Assembly: GCA_965651815.1 (NCBI GenBank)
Contig: CBFGTJ010000002.1
Coordinates: 1-52,728, forward strand
Source: CBFGTJ01 sp965651815
GTDB taxonomy: Bacteria; Actinomycetota; Acidimicrobiia; Acidimicrobiales; Microtrichaceae
Length of the DNA stretch: 52,728 nucleotides
Direction of reading: 5' to 3'
Position numbers and translations under genes: made by a program. A model generated the notes under the pieces. The model was given only the letters and a program-made list of their open reading frames with translations, was not told where the DNA came from and searched no databases. Below are positions 33,503-42,261 of this stretch, piece after piece (position 1 is the first letter of the stretch; each line of letters opens with the position of its first letter).

Positions 33503-34492
33503 ATGCCCCGCGTCTTCTCCGGCATCCAGCCAACCGGCGACATCCACCTCGGCAACCTGCTGGGGGCGCTGCGCAACTGGGTGAGCGACCAGCACGAGGC
33601 GGACAGCTTCTACTGCATCGTCGACCTCCACGCGCTCACCGTGCCGAAGGAGCCGGGCGAGGTCGGCCAGCGCACCCTGGAGCTGGCCCAGGTGCTCCTC
33701 GCGGTGGGCCTCGACCCCGAGGTCTGCACGCTGTTCGTGCAGAGCCACGTGACCGAGCACAGCGAGCTCGCGTGGCTGCTCCAGTGCGTGACCAGCATGG
33801 GCGAGCTGCGCCGCATGACGCAGTTCAAGGACAAGTCCGAGGGCAAGGACTTCGTCTCCGCCGGGCTCTTCACCTACCCGGCGCTGCAGGCGGCCGACAT
33901 CCTCCTGTACGACACGGACCGGGTGCCGGTGGGCGAGGACCAGATCCAGCACATCGAGCTGACCAGGGACGTCGCCGAGCGGTTCAACCACCGCTACGGC
34001 GAGACGTTCCGCCTGCCGGCCGCGTCGGTGCCGACCGCCGGCGCGCGGGTCATGGACCTGCAGGACCCGACCAGGAAGATGTCGAAGTCCTCCGAGAGCC
34101 CCGCGGGCACCATCCTGGTCACCGAGGACCTCGGCTCGGTGGCGAAGAAGATCAAGCGTGCCGTGACCGACTCCGAGCCCGAGGTCCGCTACGACCCGGC
34201 CGCCAAGCCCGGCGTGTCGAACCTGCTGTCGATCCTCGGTGCGGTGACCGGCAGGGACCCCGAGGAGGTGGCCGGCGACTACGAGCAGTACGGGCCGCTC
34301 AAGTCCGACACCGCCGAGGCGGTGGTCGAGCTGCTCCGGCCGATCCAGGAGCGCATCGCCGAGCTGCAGAAGGACCCGGAGCGGACCGCCGCGCTGCTCG
34401 AGGTCGGGGCGGAGAAGGCGCGGGAGGTCGCGAGCGGCGTGCTCGAGCGGGCCAAGCGGAACATCGGGCTCCTCCCCCGCGCGCACGGGTAG
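33503..34492 (+). CDS. trpS: Tryptophanyl-tRNA synthetase
   Basis: 329 residues, class I synthetase. The HIGH-type motif is PTGDIHLGN (residues 10-18) and the KMSKS motif is intact near residue 192. VSAGLFTYPALQAADILLYD and VPVGEDQIQHIELTRD are typical TrpRS segments. Length and motifs match a normal housekeeping TrpRS, so no resistance-type variant is suggested. The acetyltransferase gene follows after 13 bases. Confidence 0.96.
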   Translation: MPRVFSGIQPTGDIHLGNLLGALRNWVSDQHEADSFYCIVDLHALTVPKEPGEVGQRTLELAQVLLAVGLDPEVCTLFVQSHVTEHSELAWLLQCVTSMGELRRMTQFKDKSEGKDFVSAGLFTYPALQAADILLYDTDRVPVGEDQIQHIELTRDVAERFNHRYGETFRLPAASVPTAGARVMDLQDPTRKMSKSSESPAGTILVTEDLGSVAKKIKRAVTDSEPEVRYDPAAKPGVSNLLSILGAVTGRDPEEVAGDYEQYGPLKSDTAEAVVELLRPIQERIAELQKDPERTAALLEVGAEKAREVASGVLERAKRNIGLLPRAHG

Positions 34493-34505
34493 GCGGGAGC
34501 CGCAC

Positions 34506-35090
34506 ATGGCCCCGCGGCCACCCGATCCGGGCGACCCCAGGTCGCAGTGGGAGCGGATGGACGCGGGCGAGCTCTACGTCGCGGACGACCCGCGGATCGC
34601 CTCGGAGCAGCGGCGGGCGCAGGTCCTGCAGGACCGGTTCAACCGCACCGGCCCCGACGACGCGCCGGAGCGCCGCCGGATCCTCGGGGAGCTGCTCGGC
34701 GGGCTCGGCGAGGGCGCCGAGATCCGGCCGCCGCTGTACGTCGACTACGGCTACCGCATCCGGGTCGGGCGCGGCGTGTTCGCGAACTACGGGCTGGTGG
34801 CCCTCGACGTCGCCGCGATCGAGATCGGCGACGACACCCAGATCGGTCCGAACGTGCAGCTGCTGACCCCGACGCACCCGCTGGACCCGGAGCTGCGGCG
34901 GGCGAAGTGGGAGGCGGCCGAGCCGATCACGATCGGCGCGAACGTGTGGCTCGGCGGCGGCGTGATCGTGCTGCCCGGGGTCACGATCGGCGACGACACG
35001 GTGGTCGGCGCCGGTGCGGTGGTCAGCCGTGACCTGCCGGCGGGCGTGGTGGCCGTCGGCAACCCGGCGAGGGTCGTCCGCTCCCTGTGA
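34506..35090 (+). CDS. Maltose/galactoside O-acetyltransferase-like hexapeptide protein
   Basis: 194 residues, left-handed beta-helix acetyltransferase of the MAT/GAT type. An N-terminal cap (about 17-70: MDAGELYVADDPRI) precedes hexapeptide repeats (YRIRVGRGVFANYGLVALD, IGDDTQIGPNVQLLTPTHPL with the catalytic His, then VWLGGGVIVLPGVTIGDDTV). Acceptor sugar unknown. ATG 34506 has GGGAG 6 bases upstream. Convergent with the HD-domain gene. Confidence 0.9.
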   Translation: MAPRPPDPGDPRSQWERMDAGELYVADDPRIASEQRRAQVLQDRFNRTGPDDAPERRRILGELLGGLGEGAEIRPPLYVDYGYRIRVGRGVFANYGLVALDVAAIEIGDDTQIGPNVQLLTPTHPLDPELRRAKWEAAEPITIGANVWLGGGVIVLPGVTIGDDTVVGAGAVVSRDLPAGVVAVGNPARVVRSL

Positions 35091-35106
35091 GCGCCGGTGC
35101 GGCGGG

Positions 35107-35655
35107 TCAGAGCTCGCCGTCGTCGGCGGCGACCAGCAGCCGGCCCGCCTCGACCGGCACGGACCACGCCTCCTCGGGCTCGTGGTGCTGGGCCGCCCAG
35201 GCGACCACCCGCTCGTCCGAGCCCGCCACCTCCAGCAGGTCCGCGCCGAGGCGCGGGTACTGCAGGTAGAGCCCGATGCGGCGGGTCATCCCCCGGCGCT
35301 CCGCCCAGTGGGGCGCCATGTCGGACCCGCCGACCGCGGCGGACAGGGTGGCCATCACCCGCCCGTAGGTGCCGAGCCCGGCCACGGACTTGCCGACGTC
35401 GTGCAACAGCGCGGCGGCGACGAGCCAGCGGGCGTCGGCGTCGGTCGGCTGCAGTCCGAGCCGGTCCAGGTTGGCCTCGACCGCGCGCGCGACCTCGATC
35501 GAGTGCACCTGGTCGACCCCCGGCATGCGCCGGAACAGCCGCCGTTCCGCCTCGTCGAGCCAACTGTCCGCCCACTCGAGGTCCGCGGCGCGGGGGCGCC
35601 GTGCCACGAGGCTGCGCAGGAACCTGCGGGCTCGGTGCGCGGGCCGCAGGCTCAC
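35107..35655 (-). CDS. HD-domain protein
   Basis: 182 residues. A compact HD phosphohydrolase-like domain is visible: DQVHSIEVARAV (first His), ALLHDVGKS (His-Asp pair) and AAQHHEP near the C terminus as later metal ligands. The N terminus is basic (RPAHRARRFLRSLVARRPRA). Substrate unknown; small HD proteins act on nucleotides or cyclic dinucleotides. GTG 35655 overlaps the xerD stop by 4 bases. Confidence 0.8.
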   Translation of the reverse strand: MSLRPAHRARRFLRSLVARRPRAADLEWADSWLDEAERRLFRRMPGVDQVHSIEVARAVEANLDRLGLQPTDADARWLVAAALLHDVGKSVAGLGTYGRVMATLSAAVGGSDMAPHWAERRGMTRRIGLYLQYPRLGADLLEVAGSDERVVAWAAQHHEPEEAWSVPVEAGRLLVAADDGEL

Positions 35656-36635
35656 GCCGCGCCGCTCCCCCGCGGTGCGGTCCCCCGCCGGGCCCTGGGG
35701 TGCGCCGCCCGGTACGCCTGCCAGAGCCGCTCGGTGGCGACCCGCGTGTAGATCTGGGTGGTCGAGATCGAGGCGTGCCCGAGCAGCTCCTGCACGGTGC
35801 GCACGTCCGCGCCGTGGTCGAGCAGGTGGGTGGCGCAGGAGTGGCGCAGCACGTGCGGGCTCACGTCCCCCGCCAACCCGGCGGCGCGGGCCCACCGCTG
35901 CAGCACGAGCCACGCCCCCTGTCGGGTCAGCCGCGACCCGCGGGAGCCGAGGAACACGGCGTCCGCGTCGTCGCGGGTCCGCCACCGCTCCGGCACCAGC
36001 TCCGGCCGGCCCACGTCCAGCCACTGCGCGACCGCACGGATCGCGGGTCGCCCCAGGGGCACGATCCGCTCCTTGGAGCGCTTGCCGAGCACCCGGAGCA
36101 GCGCACCGTCGAGGTCCAGCGCACCGAAGCCCAACCCGCACACCTCCGACACCCGGGCGCCGGTCCCGTACAGCACCTCGAGCAGCGCGAGGTCCCGGAG
36201 GGCGAGCGCGTGCGGGCGGGCGGGGCCCTCGGCGGTGAGCCGCACGTGCTGCTCCGCCGCGTCGAGCATCGCCGTCACCTGCTCCTCCGACAGCGCCTTG
36301 GGCAGGGGCCGGGGCAGCTTCGGGGTCTCGACCGCGAGCGCCGGGTCCTGCTCCACGACGCCCTCGGCGGCGAGCCAGCGGTGCAGCGTTCGGACCGCGA
36401 CCATCGTGCGCGTCACCGACGACGCGGCCAGGCCCTCGGCGCGCAGCGACGCGGCGAACGCGTCGACGTCCGCGGGCTCCGCGTCGCGCACCGTGCGCCC
36501 CCGGGACGCCAGGAAGGCCACGTAGCGCCCCAGGTCGCGCCGGTAGGCCGCGATCGTCAGCTCGGCACGGCCCTTCTCGGCGCGCAGGTGGACCAGGTAG
36601 TCCTCCACCTCGACCGGCAGCTCCACGGTCCCCAC
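35652..36635 (-). CDS. xerD: Tyrosine recombinase XerD
   Basis: 327 residues. An N-terminal core-binding domain (about 8-95) and a catalytic domain with every active-site residue: Arg161 (GTGARVSE), Lys185 (GKRSKER), His261 and Arg264 (HVLRHS), His287 (LLGHASIS) and nucleophile Tyr296. It resolves chromosome dimers at dif with XerC. GTG 36635 has GAGGA 6 bases upstream; GTG 36626 is a weaker alternative. The NUDIX-xerD order matches Rv1700-Rv1701, so this is the housekeeping recombinase. Confidence 0.95.
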   Translation of the reverse strand: MGTVELPVEVEDYLVHLRAEKGRAELTIAAYRRDLGRYVAFLASRGRTVRDAEPADVDAFAASLRAEGLAASSVTRTMVAVRTLHRWLAAEGVVEQDPALAVETPKLPRPLPKALSEEQVTAMLDAAEQHVRLTAEGPARPHALALRDLALLEVLYGTGARVSEVCGLGFGALDLDGALLRVLGKRSKERIVPLGRPAIRAVAQWLDVGRPELVPERWRTRDDADAVFLGSRGSRLTRQGAWLVLQRWARAAGLAGDVSPHVLRHSCATHLLDHGADVRTVQELLGHASISTTQIYTRVATERLWQAYRAAHPRARRGTAPRGSGAA

Positions 36636-36653
36636 CCGGTTCCTCGCCCCCGT

Positions 36654-36710
36654 CCCGTTCCGTTCGGCGGGCGTCAAGGGTTCCCTTGACGCCCGCCGAG
36701 CAGAACGGGG
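36654..36710. repeat. Palindromic element E3 between NUDIX and xerD genes
   Basis: Perfect inner arms of 17 bases (36664-36680 and 36683-36699) with a 2-base centre, flanked by outer arms CCCGTTC (36654-36660) and GAACGGG (36703-36709). The outer arm CAGAACGGGG (36701-36710) is the exact reverse complement of CCCCGTTCTG at the edge of E1 (10638-10647); the inner stem is unrelated. The NUDIX stop codon lies inside the stem. Confidence 0.7.
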
Positions 36711-37240
36711 TGCTGGAGGGCGAGCAGGATGCCCAGCACCGTCTTCGCGTCGGTGATCTCGCCCGCGGCCACCATCTCCCTGGCGCGCACGAGCGGCATG
36801 CGGACCACCTCCATGAACGACTCCTCGATCCCGTGCGGGTCCGTGTCGGTGTCGGTGAGGCCCGTGCCGAGGAAGACGAAGCTCTCCTCGTCGCAGAAGC
36901 CGATCGAGTTGTGGAAGCGCACCAGCAGGTCGAGCCGAGCGGCGTGCAGGCCGACCTCCTCCGCGAGCTCGCGGCGTGCGGTGGCCTCGAGGGGCTCGTC
37001 GGTCACGTCGCGCTTGCCGGCGGGGATCTCGAGCACCATCTCGTCCAGGGTCGCCCGGTACTGCCGGACGAGCACGACGTCGCCGTCCTCGTGGACCGGC
37101 ACGACCGACACCGCGCCCGGGTGGCGGACCACCTCGCGCTGGAAGCTCCGCCCGTCCGGCGCCTCGTGCTCCGTGCGGACCAGGTCGATGACGTGCCCGC
37201 GGTGGAGGACCTGCTCGCCGAGGAAGCGGAACCCGCTCAT
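36674..37240 (-). CDS. NUDIX hydrolase, ADP-ribose pyrophosphatase type
   Basis: 188 residues. The Nudix box is complete (from GKRDVTDEP to RRELAEEVGL). The upstream VRQYRATLDEMVLEIPAGK is the ADP-ribose pyrophosphatase signature. ATG 37240 overlaps the pyrG stop by 4 bases; position matches Rv1700. The last codons and TGA lie within palindrome E3. Confidence 0.94.
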   Translation of the reverse strand: MSGFRFLGEQVLHRGHVIDLVRTEHEAPDGRSFQREVVRHPGAVSVVPVHEDGDVVLVRQYRATLDEMVLEIPAGKRDVTDEPLEATARRELAEEVGLHAARLDLLVRFHNSIGFCDEESFVFLGTGLTDTDTDPHGIEESFMEVVRMPLVRAREMVAAGEITDAKTVLGILLALQHPVLLGGRQGNP

Positions 37241-38973
37241 CCCTCGGCGCGCGAGCCGGATCCCTCGTGGCGGCGGCCCACCGAGGTCCCCGACGCCCCG
37301 TCGACGCCGTCGAGGCCACGTGCCGCGGGGCGGGCGCCGCCCTCACCGGCGATCTCGATGAGCTGCGGGTTGCGCCCCTCGGCCCGCGCCCGCGCCGCGC
37401 CGACGAGGTCGCGGAACAGCGGGGCGGGGCGGCAGGGACGGCTCTTGAACTCCGGGTGCGCCTGGGTCGCGACCCAGTACGGGTGGTCGTCGAGCTCGAT
37501 GAACTCGACGAGCCGGCCGTCGGGCGAGGTGCCCGAGCAGCGGAACCCGGAGCCCTCGAAGCGCCGCCGGTACGCGGGGTTGAACTCGTAGCGGTGCCGG
37601 TGGCGCTCCGACACGACCGTGGTGCCGTAGGCCTGCGCGACCTTCGACCCCTCCTCGAGCTGGGCGATGTACGCACCGAGGCGCATCGTGCCGCCCTTGT
37701 TGGTCACCTCCCGCTGGGAGTCCATGAGGTCGATGACGGGGTGCGGGGTGGCCGGGTCGAACTCCGTGGAGTTGGCCCCGGTGAGGCCCAGCACGTTGCG
37801 GGCGAACTCGATCGTCATCACCTGCATGCCCAGGCAGATGCCGAGGCACGGGATGCCGTGCTCGCGTGCGTAGCCCGCCGCGGCGATCTTGCCCTCGACG
37901 CCCCGCTCCCCGAACCCACCGGGGATGACGATGCCGTCGAGGTCCTTCAGGCGCCCGGCAGCGAGCAGCCCCTCGACGTCCTCGGCCTGGATCCACTCGA
38001 TCTCGACCGCGGCGCCGTGCCAGAAGCCGGCGTGGTTGAGCGACTCGACCACCGACAGGTAGGCGTCGGGGAGGCTCACGTACTTGCCGATGATCCCGAT
38101 CCGCACCGGGAAGGTGGCGGCCTCGACGCTGCGGACCAGCTCCTTCCACTCGGTGAGGTCCGGCTCGATCTCCGGCAGGTGGAGGATCCGGCAGACGACC
38201 TCGTCCAGCCCCTCCTCGTGGAGCACGAGCGGGATGTCGTAGAGGCTCGCCGCGTCCGCGGCGTTCACCACGGCCTCGACGGGGACGTCGCACAGCGAGG
38301 AGATCTTGCGCTTGAGGTCCGAGGAGATCTCCTCCTCGGAGCGGCACACGATCGCGTCGGGCTGGATGCCCCGGCTGCGCAGCTCGGTCACCGAGTGCTG
38401 CGTCGGCTTGGTCTTCTGCTCGCCGGACGGCCCGATGAACGGGACGAGCGTGACGTGCACGTAGCAGACGTTCTCGCGGCCGACGTCGAGGCGGAACTGC
38501 CGGATCGCCTCGAGGAACGGGAGGATCTCGATGTCGCCGACGGTGCCGCCGATCTCGGTGATCACGACGTCGGTGCCGTCGAGGCCGAGCCGGGAGATGC
38601 GCCGCTTGATCTCGTCGGTGATGTGCGGGATCACCTGCACGGTCTTGCCGAGGTACTCGCCCCGGCGCTCCGCCGCGAGCACCGCCTGGTAGATCGAGCC
38701 GGTCGTCGCGTTGGAGTCCCGGGTGAGGTTCTCGTCGATGAACCGCTCGTAGTGGCCGAGGTCGAGGTCCGTCTCGCCGCCGTCCTCGGTGACGAACACC
38801 TCACCGTGCTCGAAGGGGTTCATCGTCCCGGGGTCGACGTTGATGTAGGGATCGAGCTTCTGCAGCGTCACCCGGAGCCCACGATCCTTCAGGAGCCGAC
38901 CGAGAGAGGAGGCGGTGAGCCCCTTCCCGAGGCTCGAAGCCACGCCGCCGGTGACGAAGATGTGCTTTGCCAC
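37237..38973 (-). CDS. pyrG: CTP synthase
   Basis: 578 residues. The N-terminal amidoligase starts HIFVTGGVASSLGKGL and has LDPYINVDPGTMNPFEHGEV; the C-terminal glutaminase has nucleophile Cys380 in GICLGMQ and VSERHRHRYEFNP. Makes CTP from UTP, ATP and glutamine. About 25 residues past the usual end are a Gly/Arg/Ser-rich tail. GTG 38973 has AGGAGAGG just upstream (38976-38983); TACCCT at 39001-39006 on the minus strand is a possible -10. Confidence 0.97.
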   Translation of the reverse strand: MAKHIFVTGGVASSLGKGLTASSLGRLLKDRGLRVTLQKLDPYINVDPGTMNPFEHGEVFVTEDGGETDLDLGHYERFIDENLTRDSNATTGSIYQAVLAAERRGEYLGKTVQVIPHITDEIKRRISRLGLDGTDVVITEIGGTVGDIEILPFLEAIRQFRLDVGRENVCYVHVTLVPFIGPSGEQKTKPTQHSVTELRSRGIQPDAIVCRSEEEISSDLKRKISSLCDVPVEAVVNAADAASLYDIPLVLHEEGLDEVVCRILHLPEIEPDLTEWKELVRSVEAATFPVRIGIIGKYVSLPDAYLSVVESLNHAGFWHGAAVEIEWIQAEDVEGLLAAGRLKDLDGIVIPGGFGERGVEGKIAAAGYAREHGIPCLGICLGMQVMTIEFARNVLGLTGANSTEFDPATPHPVIDLMDSQREVTNKGGTMRLGAYIAQLEEGSKVAQAYGTTVVSERHRHRYEFNPAYRRRFEGSGFRCSGTSPDGRLVEFIELDDHPYWVATQAHPEFKSRPCRPAPLFRDLVGAARARAEGRNPQLIEIAGEGGARPAARGLDGVDGASGTSVGRRHEGSGSRAEG

Positions 38974-39046
38974 GACCTCTCCTAGACGTCGGTTCCTGCG
39001 AGGGTATCGCGGCTCGCACGAGCTGCCGGGGACGTCATGACGGGGG

Positions 39047-39901
39047 TCACGCGCGCCTCGAGCCGAGCCGGTCGAGCCACCGCAGCGGCGGCGTCGCGTC
39101 GATGATCCGGCTGAACGACACGACCTCGCTGGCGAGGTTCGCGCCGGCCAGCACGACGAGCAGCAGCCACCTGCCGGCCGCCGTGGTGACCGCGAGCAGC
39201 CACGAGAGGCCGACCAGCGCGCCGAGCGGGTTCGCCCCGGCGTCGCCGAGCATGTAGCGCTCGCGGAGGTCGCCGCCGAGCAGTCCCAGCCCTGCCCCGA
39301 CGCCCAGCGCGGGGGCCACCAGCGCCCCGTCCCGGGCCACGAGGAGCGCGGCGACGAACCCCACGGTGGCGACCTTCACCGCCCGGCCCGGGGCCCGGTC
39401 GAACAGGTTCGCGAGGTTCGCCGCCAGCGCGACGATCGCGCCGTCCCGCAGCAGCGCGACCCCGCCGTGGGCGCCGCTGCCCGCGGACGCGGCCACGGCG
39501 ACGCCCGCCGCCGCGCCCCCGAGGAGCTTCACCACCCCGGAGGTGGGCCGACCCCGGGCGAGCGCCGCGAGGTGCCCCCGGAACCCGCCGGACTGCCCGA
39601 CGCCCGCGACGTCGTCGAGCAGGCCCAGCAGCGTGAAGGCGAGCAGCGCGACCAGCGCCGGTCCCCGCGACCACGCCCACGCGGGCGCCGATCGGCCCCC
39701 GTCCACGGCCAGCACGACCTGTTCGACCGCGACCGCGGCGAGCGCGACGACCGCCAGCAGCACGCCGACGCCGGTGGGCAGGGTGGCGTCCCGGTAGTTG
39801 CGGCGCTCGAGCGCGTCGACCGCGAACAGGTCCCCCGCCCGCTGCGCGAGCAGCCAGGCGGCCACCGCGCCGAGCGCGAGCGCCCCGACCGCGGCGATCA
39901 C
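39047..39901 (-). CDS. MraY/WecA-family glycosyl-1-phosphate transferase-like membrane protein
   Basis: 284 residues, about nine membrane spans. Polyprenyl-phosphate sugar-1-P transferase landmarks remain: GLLDDVAG (Asp pair), NLANLFDRAPGRAVK and LGDAGANPLGALVG. In the second block the usual NLxDGxDGLA loses its second Asp, so activity is uncertain. It is shorter than MraY (about 360 residues). GTG 39901 overlaps the upstream stop by 4 bases. Last gene in the steA-mctB-murJ glycan chain; if active it would load a sugar phosphate on undecaprenyl phosphate. Confidence 0.8.
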   Translation of the reverse strand: MIAAVGALALGAVAAWLLAQRAGDLFAVDALERRNYRDATLPTGVGVLLAVVALAAVAVEQVVLAVDGGRSAPAWAWSRGPALVALLAFTLLGLLDDVAGVGQSGGFRGHLAALARGRPTSGVVKLLGGAAAGVAVAASAGSGAHGGVALLRDGAIVALAANLANLFDRAPGRAVKVATVGFVAALLVARDGALVAPALGVGAGLGLLGGDLRERYMLGDAGANPLGALVGLSWLLAVTTAAGRWLLLVVLAGANLASEVVSFSRIIDATPPLRWLDRLGSRRA

Positions 39902-42261
39902 GGCTGCTCCGGCGCCGCCCCGGTGGCCACCTCCTCACCGGCCCGGTCCTGCGCGCCGCCTCCCGTGGGCTCGGCGGGGGGCGCCACGCCGGCCCCCGTG
40001 CGCAGCACGCCGAGGGCGAGGTAGGCGGTGACCGGCAGCACGATGCCGAGCATCATCGCCGGCAGCGCCACCCCGGAGTCGTTGAGCGCGAACGCGACGA
40101 TGCCGAGGGTCAGCGCCGAGATGCCGAGCGGCCGGAAGCTCGGGTGCACCTGCTCGATCCGCCGGATGAGGCCGTTGGGACGCCAGGTGAGGTAGGCGAA
40201 GAACAGCAGCGCCACGGGGATCGTGAGGCTCCACACCGTCGAGGTGAGGATGTTGATGTTCGTCGACAGCTTGCGCTGCAGGATGATGAGCGCCTCGCCG
40301 TCCAGCACCCTGCCGACGAAGCGCCCGAGGTGGGTCCTGGACTCGTCGGGGCGTGCCAGGTCGATCAGCGCGAACGCGCCGAGGGCGGCGACCGAGGCGA
40401 CACCGATCGTCACCGCGGTGCGCAGGCGGATGCGGCGGCCCATCAGCAGCAGCGTGCAGACCGCGAACGCGGGCACCGCGGCGAGCACGCCGCCCACGTC
40501 CGAGCCCCACGGCGGCGCCCCGACCAGCACGACCACCACCGCGAACAGGACCAGCAGCGTGGCGAGCCGGGCGGCCCGCGGCGTTCCGGGCCACCTGCGC
40601 TCCCACAGCTCCCACCCGGCGGTCGCGACCACGAGCGTGCAGATGCCCACGAGGGCGAACGCCTGGTTGCCGTAGCCGGCGAAGCGCCCGGCGACGATCG
40701 GCGAGTAGCCGAACACCGTGTTGATCTGCAGGTGCGCCCCCGTCACCACGTCGACGAGCAGCACCAGGAGGCAGAAGGCTGCGACGGCGAAGGGCGGCAG
40801 GAGCGGGTCGACGAGGCGGAGCGTCCCCGCCGCGAGCGCCACGAGCAGCGACGCGCCGAGGATGACGAGGCCGAAGCCGCCGGTGGTGAACGGCCCGTAG
40901 GGCAGCAGCCCCGACAGGTACATCACCGCGGGTGTGGCGAGCACGGTGAGCGCGCTCACCCGCAGCGCCCTGCTCGTCGGTCCGGCGACCCCACCCCGGG
41001 CGACGAAGACCGCCACGGCGGCGAGCATCGCGACCAGCAGCACGATGAACGCGACGGTGAGCGGTCCGACCGCGTCGTCGCGGAAGACGGCACGCTCGTT
41101 GTCGCGCACCATCGCCTCGATGCGCTCCTCGAGGGGTGCGTCGTCCGCCCGGGAGCTCACGGGCGTGACGTACATCGCCTTGGGCACCTCGAGGTCGAGG
41201 AACCGCAGCACGGTCGGCGCGATGTCGGTGAGCGTGACGTAGCCGGGCCTGCGGGTCGTGGCGGACGTGGCGATCCCCCGCTCGTGGCCCGGCCCGCGCA
41301 CGCCGAAGACCGTGAGCTGCTCGTCGCTGAGCGGCGCGGTGGGGCCCACGACGACGACCAGGTCCCGTTCGGGGTCGACGGTGTCGAGCAGCCGTGCGAA
41401 CAGCTCGTCCGCGCGGCTCAGCGCACGCTCGTACTGGGCGTCGGCCTGGCCCGGGGTGCTCACCCCCCTGGCCTGCTCGGCGCGCTCGAGGTCGGACATC
41501 TCGACCAGCACGACCCCGGCCCGCTGCCAGGCGCGCTCCACCGCCGCCACGTGGGTGCCCGCGTCGGCGCGCACCCCGTACGGCGCCAGCGGGTCCTCCT
41601 CGAGGAGGGAGCCGCCCACCTCGCCGACGGTGACCTGGCCGTCGCGGTCGGCCGCGGCGAGCACGACCTCGCGGTTCGCCTGGTCGAGCAGCGACGTGCC
41701 GGCGTTACCGACCACCCCCATCCCGATCCCGGCGTCGCGCAGCACCTGGCCCAGCGACCCGGGCTCGGTGCCGTAGAGCAGCTGCCGGTTGCGGTTCACC
41801 TGGGCGGGGAAGAAGAGGCTGACGACCTCGCCGTCGGGTCGCACCCCGGTGCGGCGCTCGAAGACCGCGGCCGCGGGGCCCTCGGCGGTCATCTCGTCGA
41901 CCGAGGCGGCCAGCCCCGCGGACCCCGGCCCCACCGCGGAGGCCCGGTTCCCCGCGCCGATCGTCAGGTACGCCTGTGCGGGGCGGGTGCGCGAGCCGAC
42001 GGTGCGGGGGCTGGAGGACGCCACCGCCGCGCTGTCGAGGAACTCCATCAGCGCCGGCGGCTGCACCTCCTGCAGTCGCTCCCAGGTGAGGCGCGGGAAG
42101 GTCACGAGCAGCACGCGCCGGGCCTCGGCGCCGTCCCGCTCCCCGCCACCGTCCTGGGCCGCGGCGGGCGGCTGCGGCGCGAGGAGCACCGCGACGAGGC
42201 AGAGGAGCGCGCCGACGAGCGCCGCCGGATGCCGCCGGGCTGGGGCGGGCAGGAGCCTCAC
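39898..42261 (-). CDS. Large membrane protein with N-terminal alkaline-phosphatase-like extracytoplasmic domain
   Basis: 787 residues. A signal peptide (about 1-35) leads into an extracytoplasmic domain (about 45-395) patterned like alkaline phosphatase/sulfatase folds: RRVLLVTFPRLTWERL, TRPAQAYLTIGAGNRAS, and GYVTLTDIAPTVLRFLDLEVP at its end. The metal aspartate usually found in VxxDGL appears replaced by FPRL. About ten membrane spans follow (about 410-755), then an Ala/Gly/Pro/Glu-rich tail. Substrate and activity unknown. GTG 42261 overlaps the glycosyltransferase stop and the 3' end overlaps the MraY-like gene, each by 4 bases. Confidence 0.7.
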   Translation of the reverse strand: MRLLPAPARRHPAALVGALLCLVAVLLAPQPPAAAQDGGGERDGAEARRVLLVTFPRLTWERLQEVQPPALMEFLDSAAVASSSPRTVGSRTRPAQAYLTIGAGNRASAVGPGSAGLAASVDEMTAEGPAAAVFERRTGVRPDGEVVSLFFPAQVNRNRQLLYGTEPGSLGQVLRDAGIGMGVVGNAGTSLLDQANREVVLAAADRDGQVTVGEVGGSLLEEDPLAPYGVRADAGTHVAAVERAWQRAGVVLVEMSDLERAEQARGVSTPGQADAQYERALSRADELFARLLDTVDPERDLVVVVGPTAPLSDEQLTVFGVRGPGHERGIATSATTRRPGYVTLTDIAPTVLRFLDLEVPKAMYVTPVSSRADDAPLEERIEAMVRDNERAVFRDDAVGPLTVAFIVLLVAMLAAVAVFVARGGVAGPTSRALRVSALTVLATPAVMYLSGLLPYGPFTTGGFGLVILGASLLVALAAGTLRLVDPLLPPFAVAAFCLLVLLVDVVTGAHLQINTVFGYSPIVAGRFAGYGNQAFALVGICTLVVATAGWELWERRWPGTPRAARLATLLVLFAVVVVLVGAPPWGSDVGGVLAAVPAFAVCTLLLMGRRIRLRTAVTIGVASVAALGAFALIDLARPDESRTHLGRFVGRVLDGEALIILQRKLSTNINILTSTVWSLTIPVALLFFAYLTWRPNGLIRRIEQVHPSFRPLGISALTLGIVAFALNDSGVALPAMMLGIVLPVTAYLALGVLRTGAGVAPPAEPTGGGAQDRAGEEVATGAAPEQP

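Noticed and set aside
35652..36635. XerD-like recombinase as sign of a mobile island with tRNA-Pro as attachment site
   Set aside because: It sits in conserved housekeeping order with NUDIX and pyrG, all genes around it are core functions, and no repeat of the tRNA 3' end was found nearby.
35652..37676. Apparent fusion of a NUDIX/pyrG-region segment to XerD in one long frame
   Set aside because: Upstream of 36635 the frame lies out of phase over the NUDIX gene; XerD homologues begin near 36635, which has its own Shine-Dalgarno.
39033..39042. Ten-base perfect palindrome CGTCATGACG upstream of pyrG
   Set aside because: Single copy, short, beyond the putative pyrG -10 box and equally near the MraY-like gene end. 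Not enough to call an operator.
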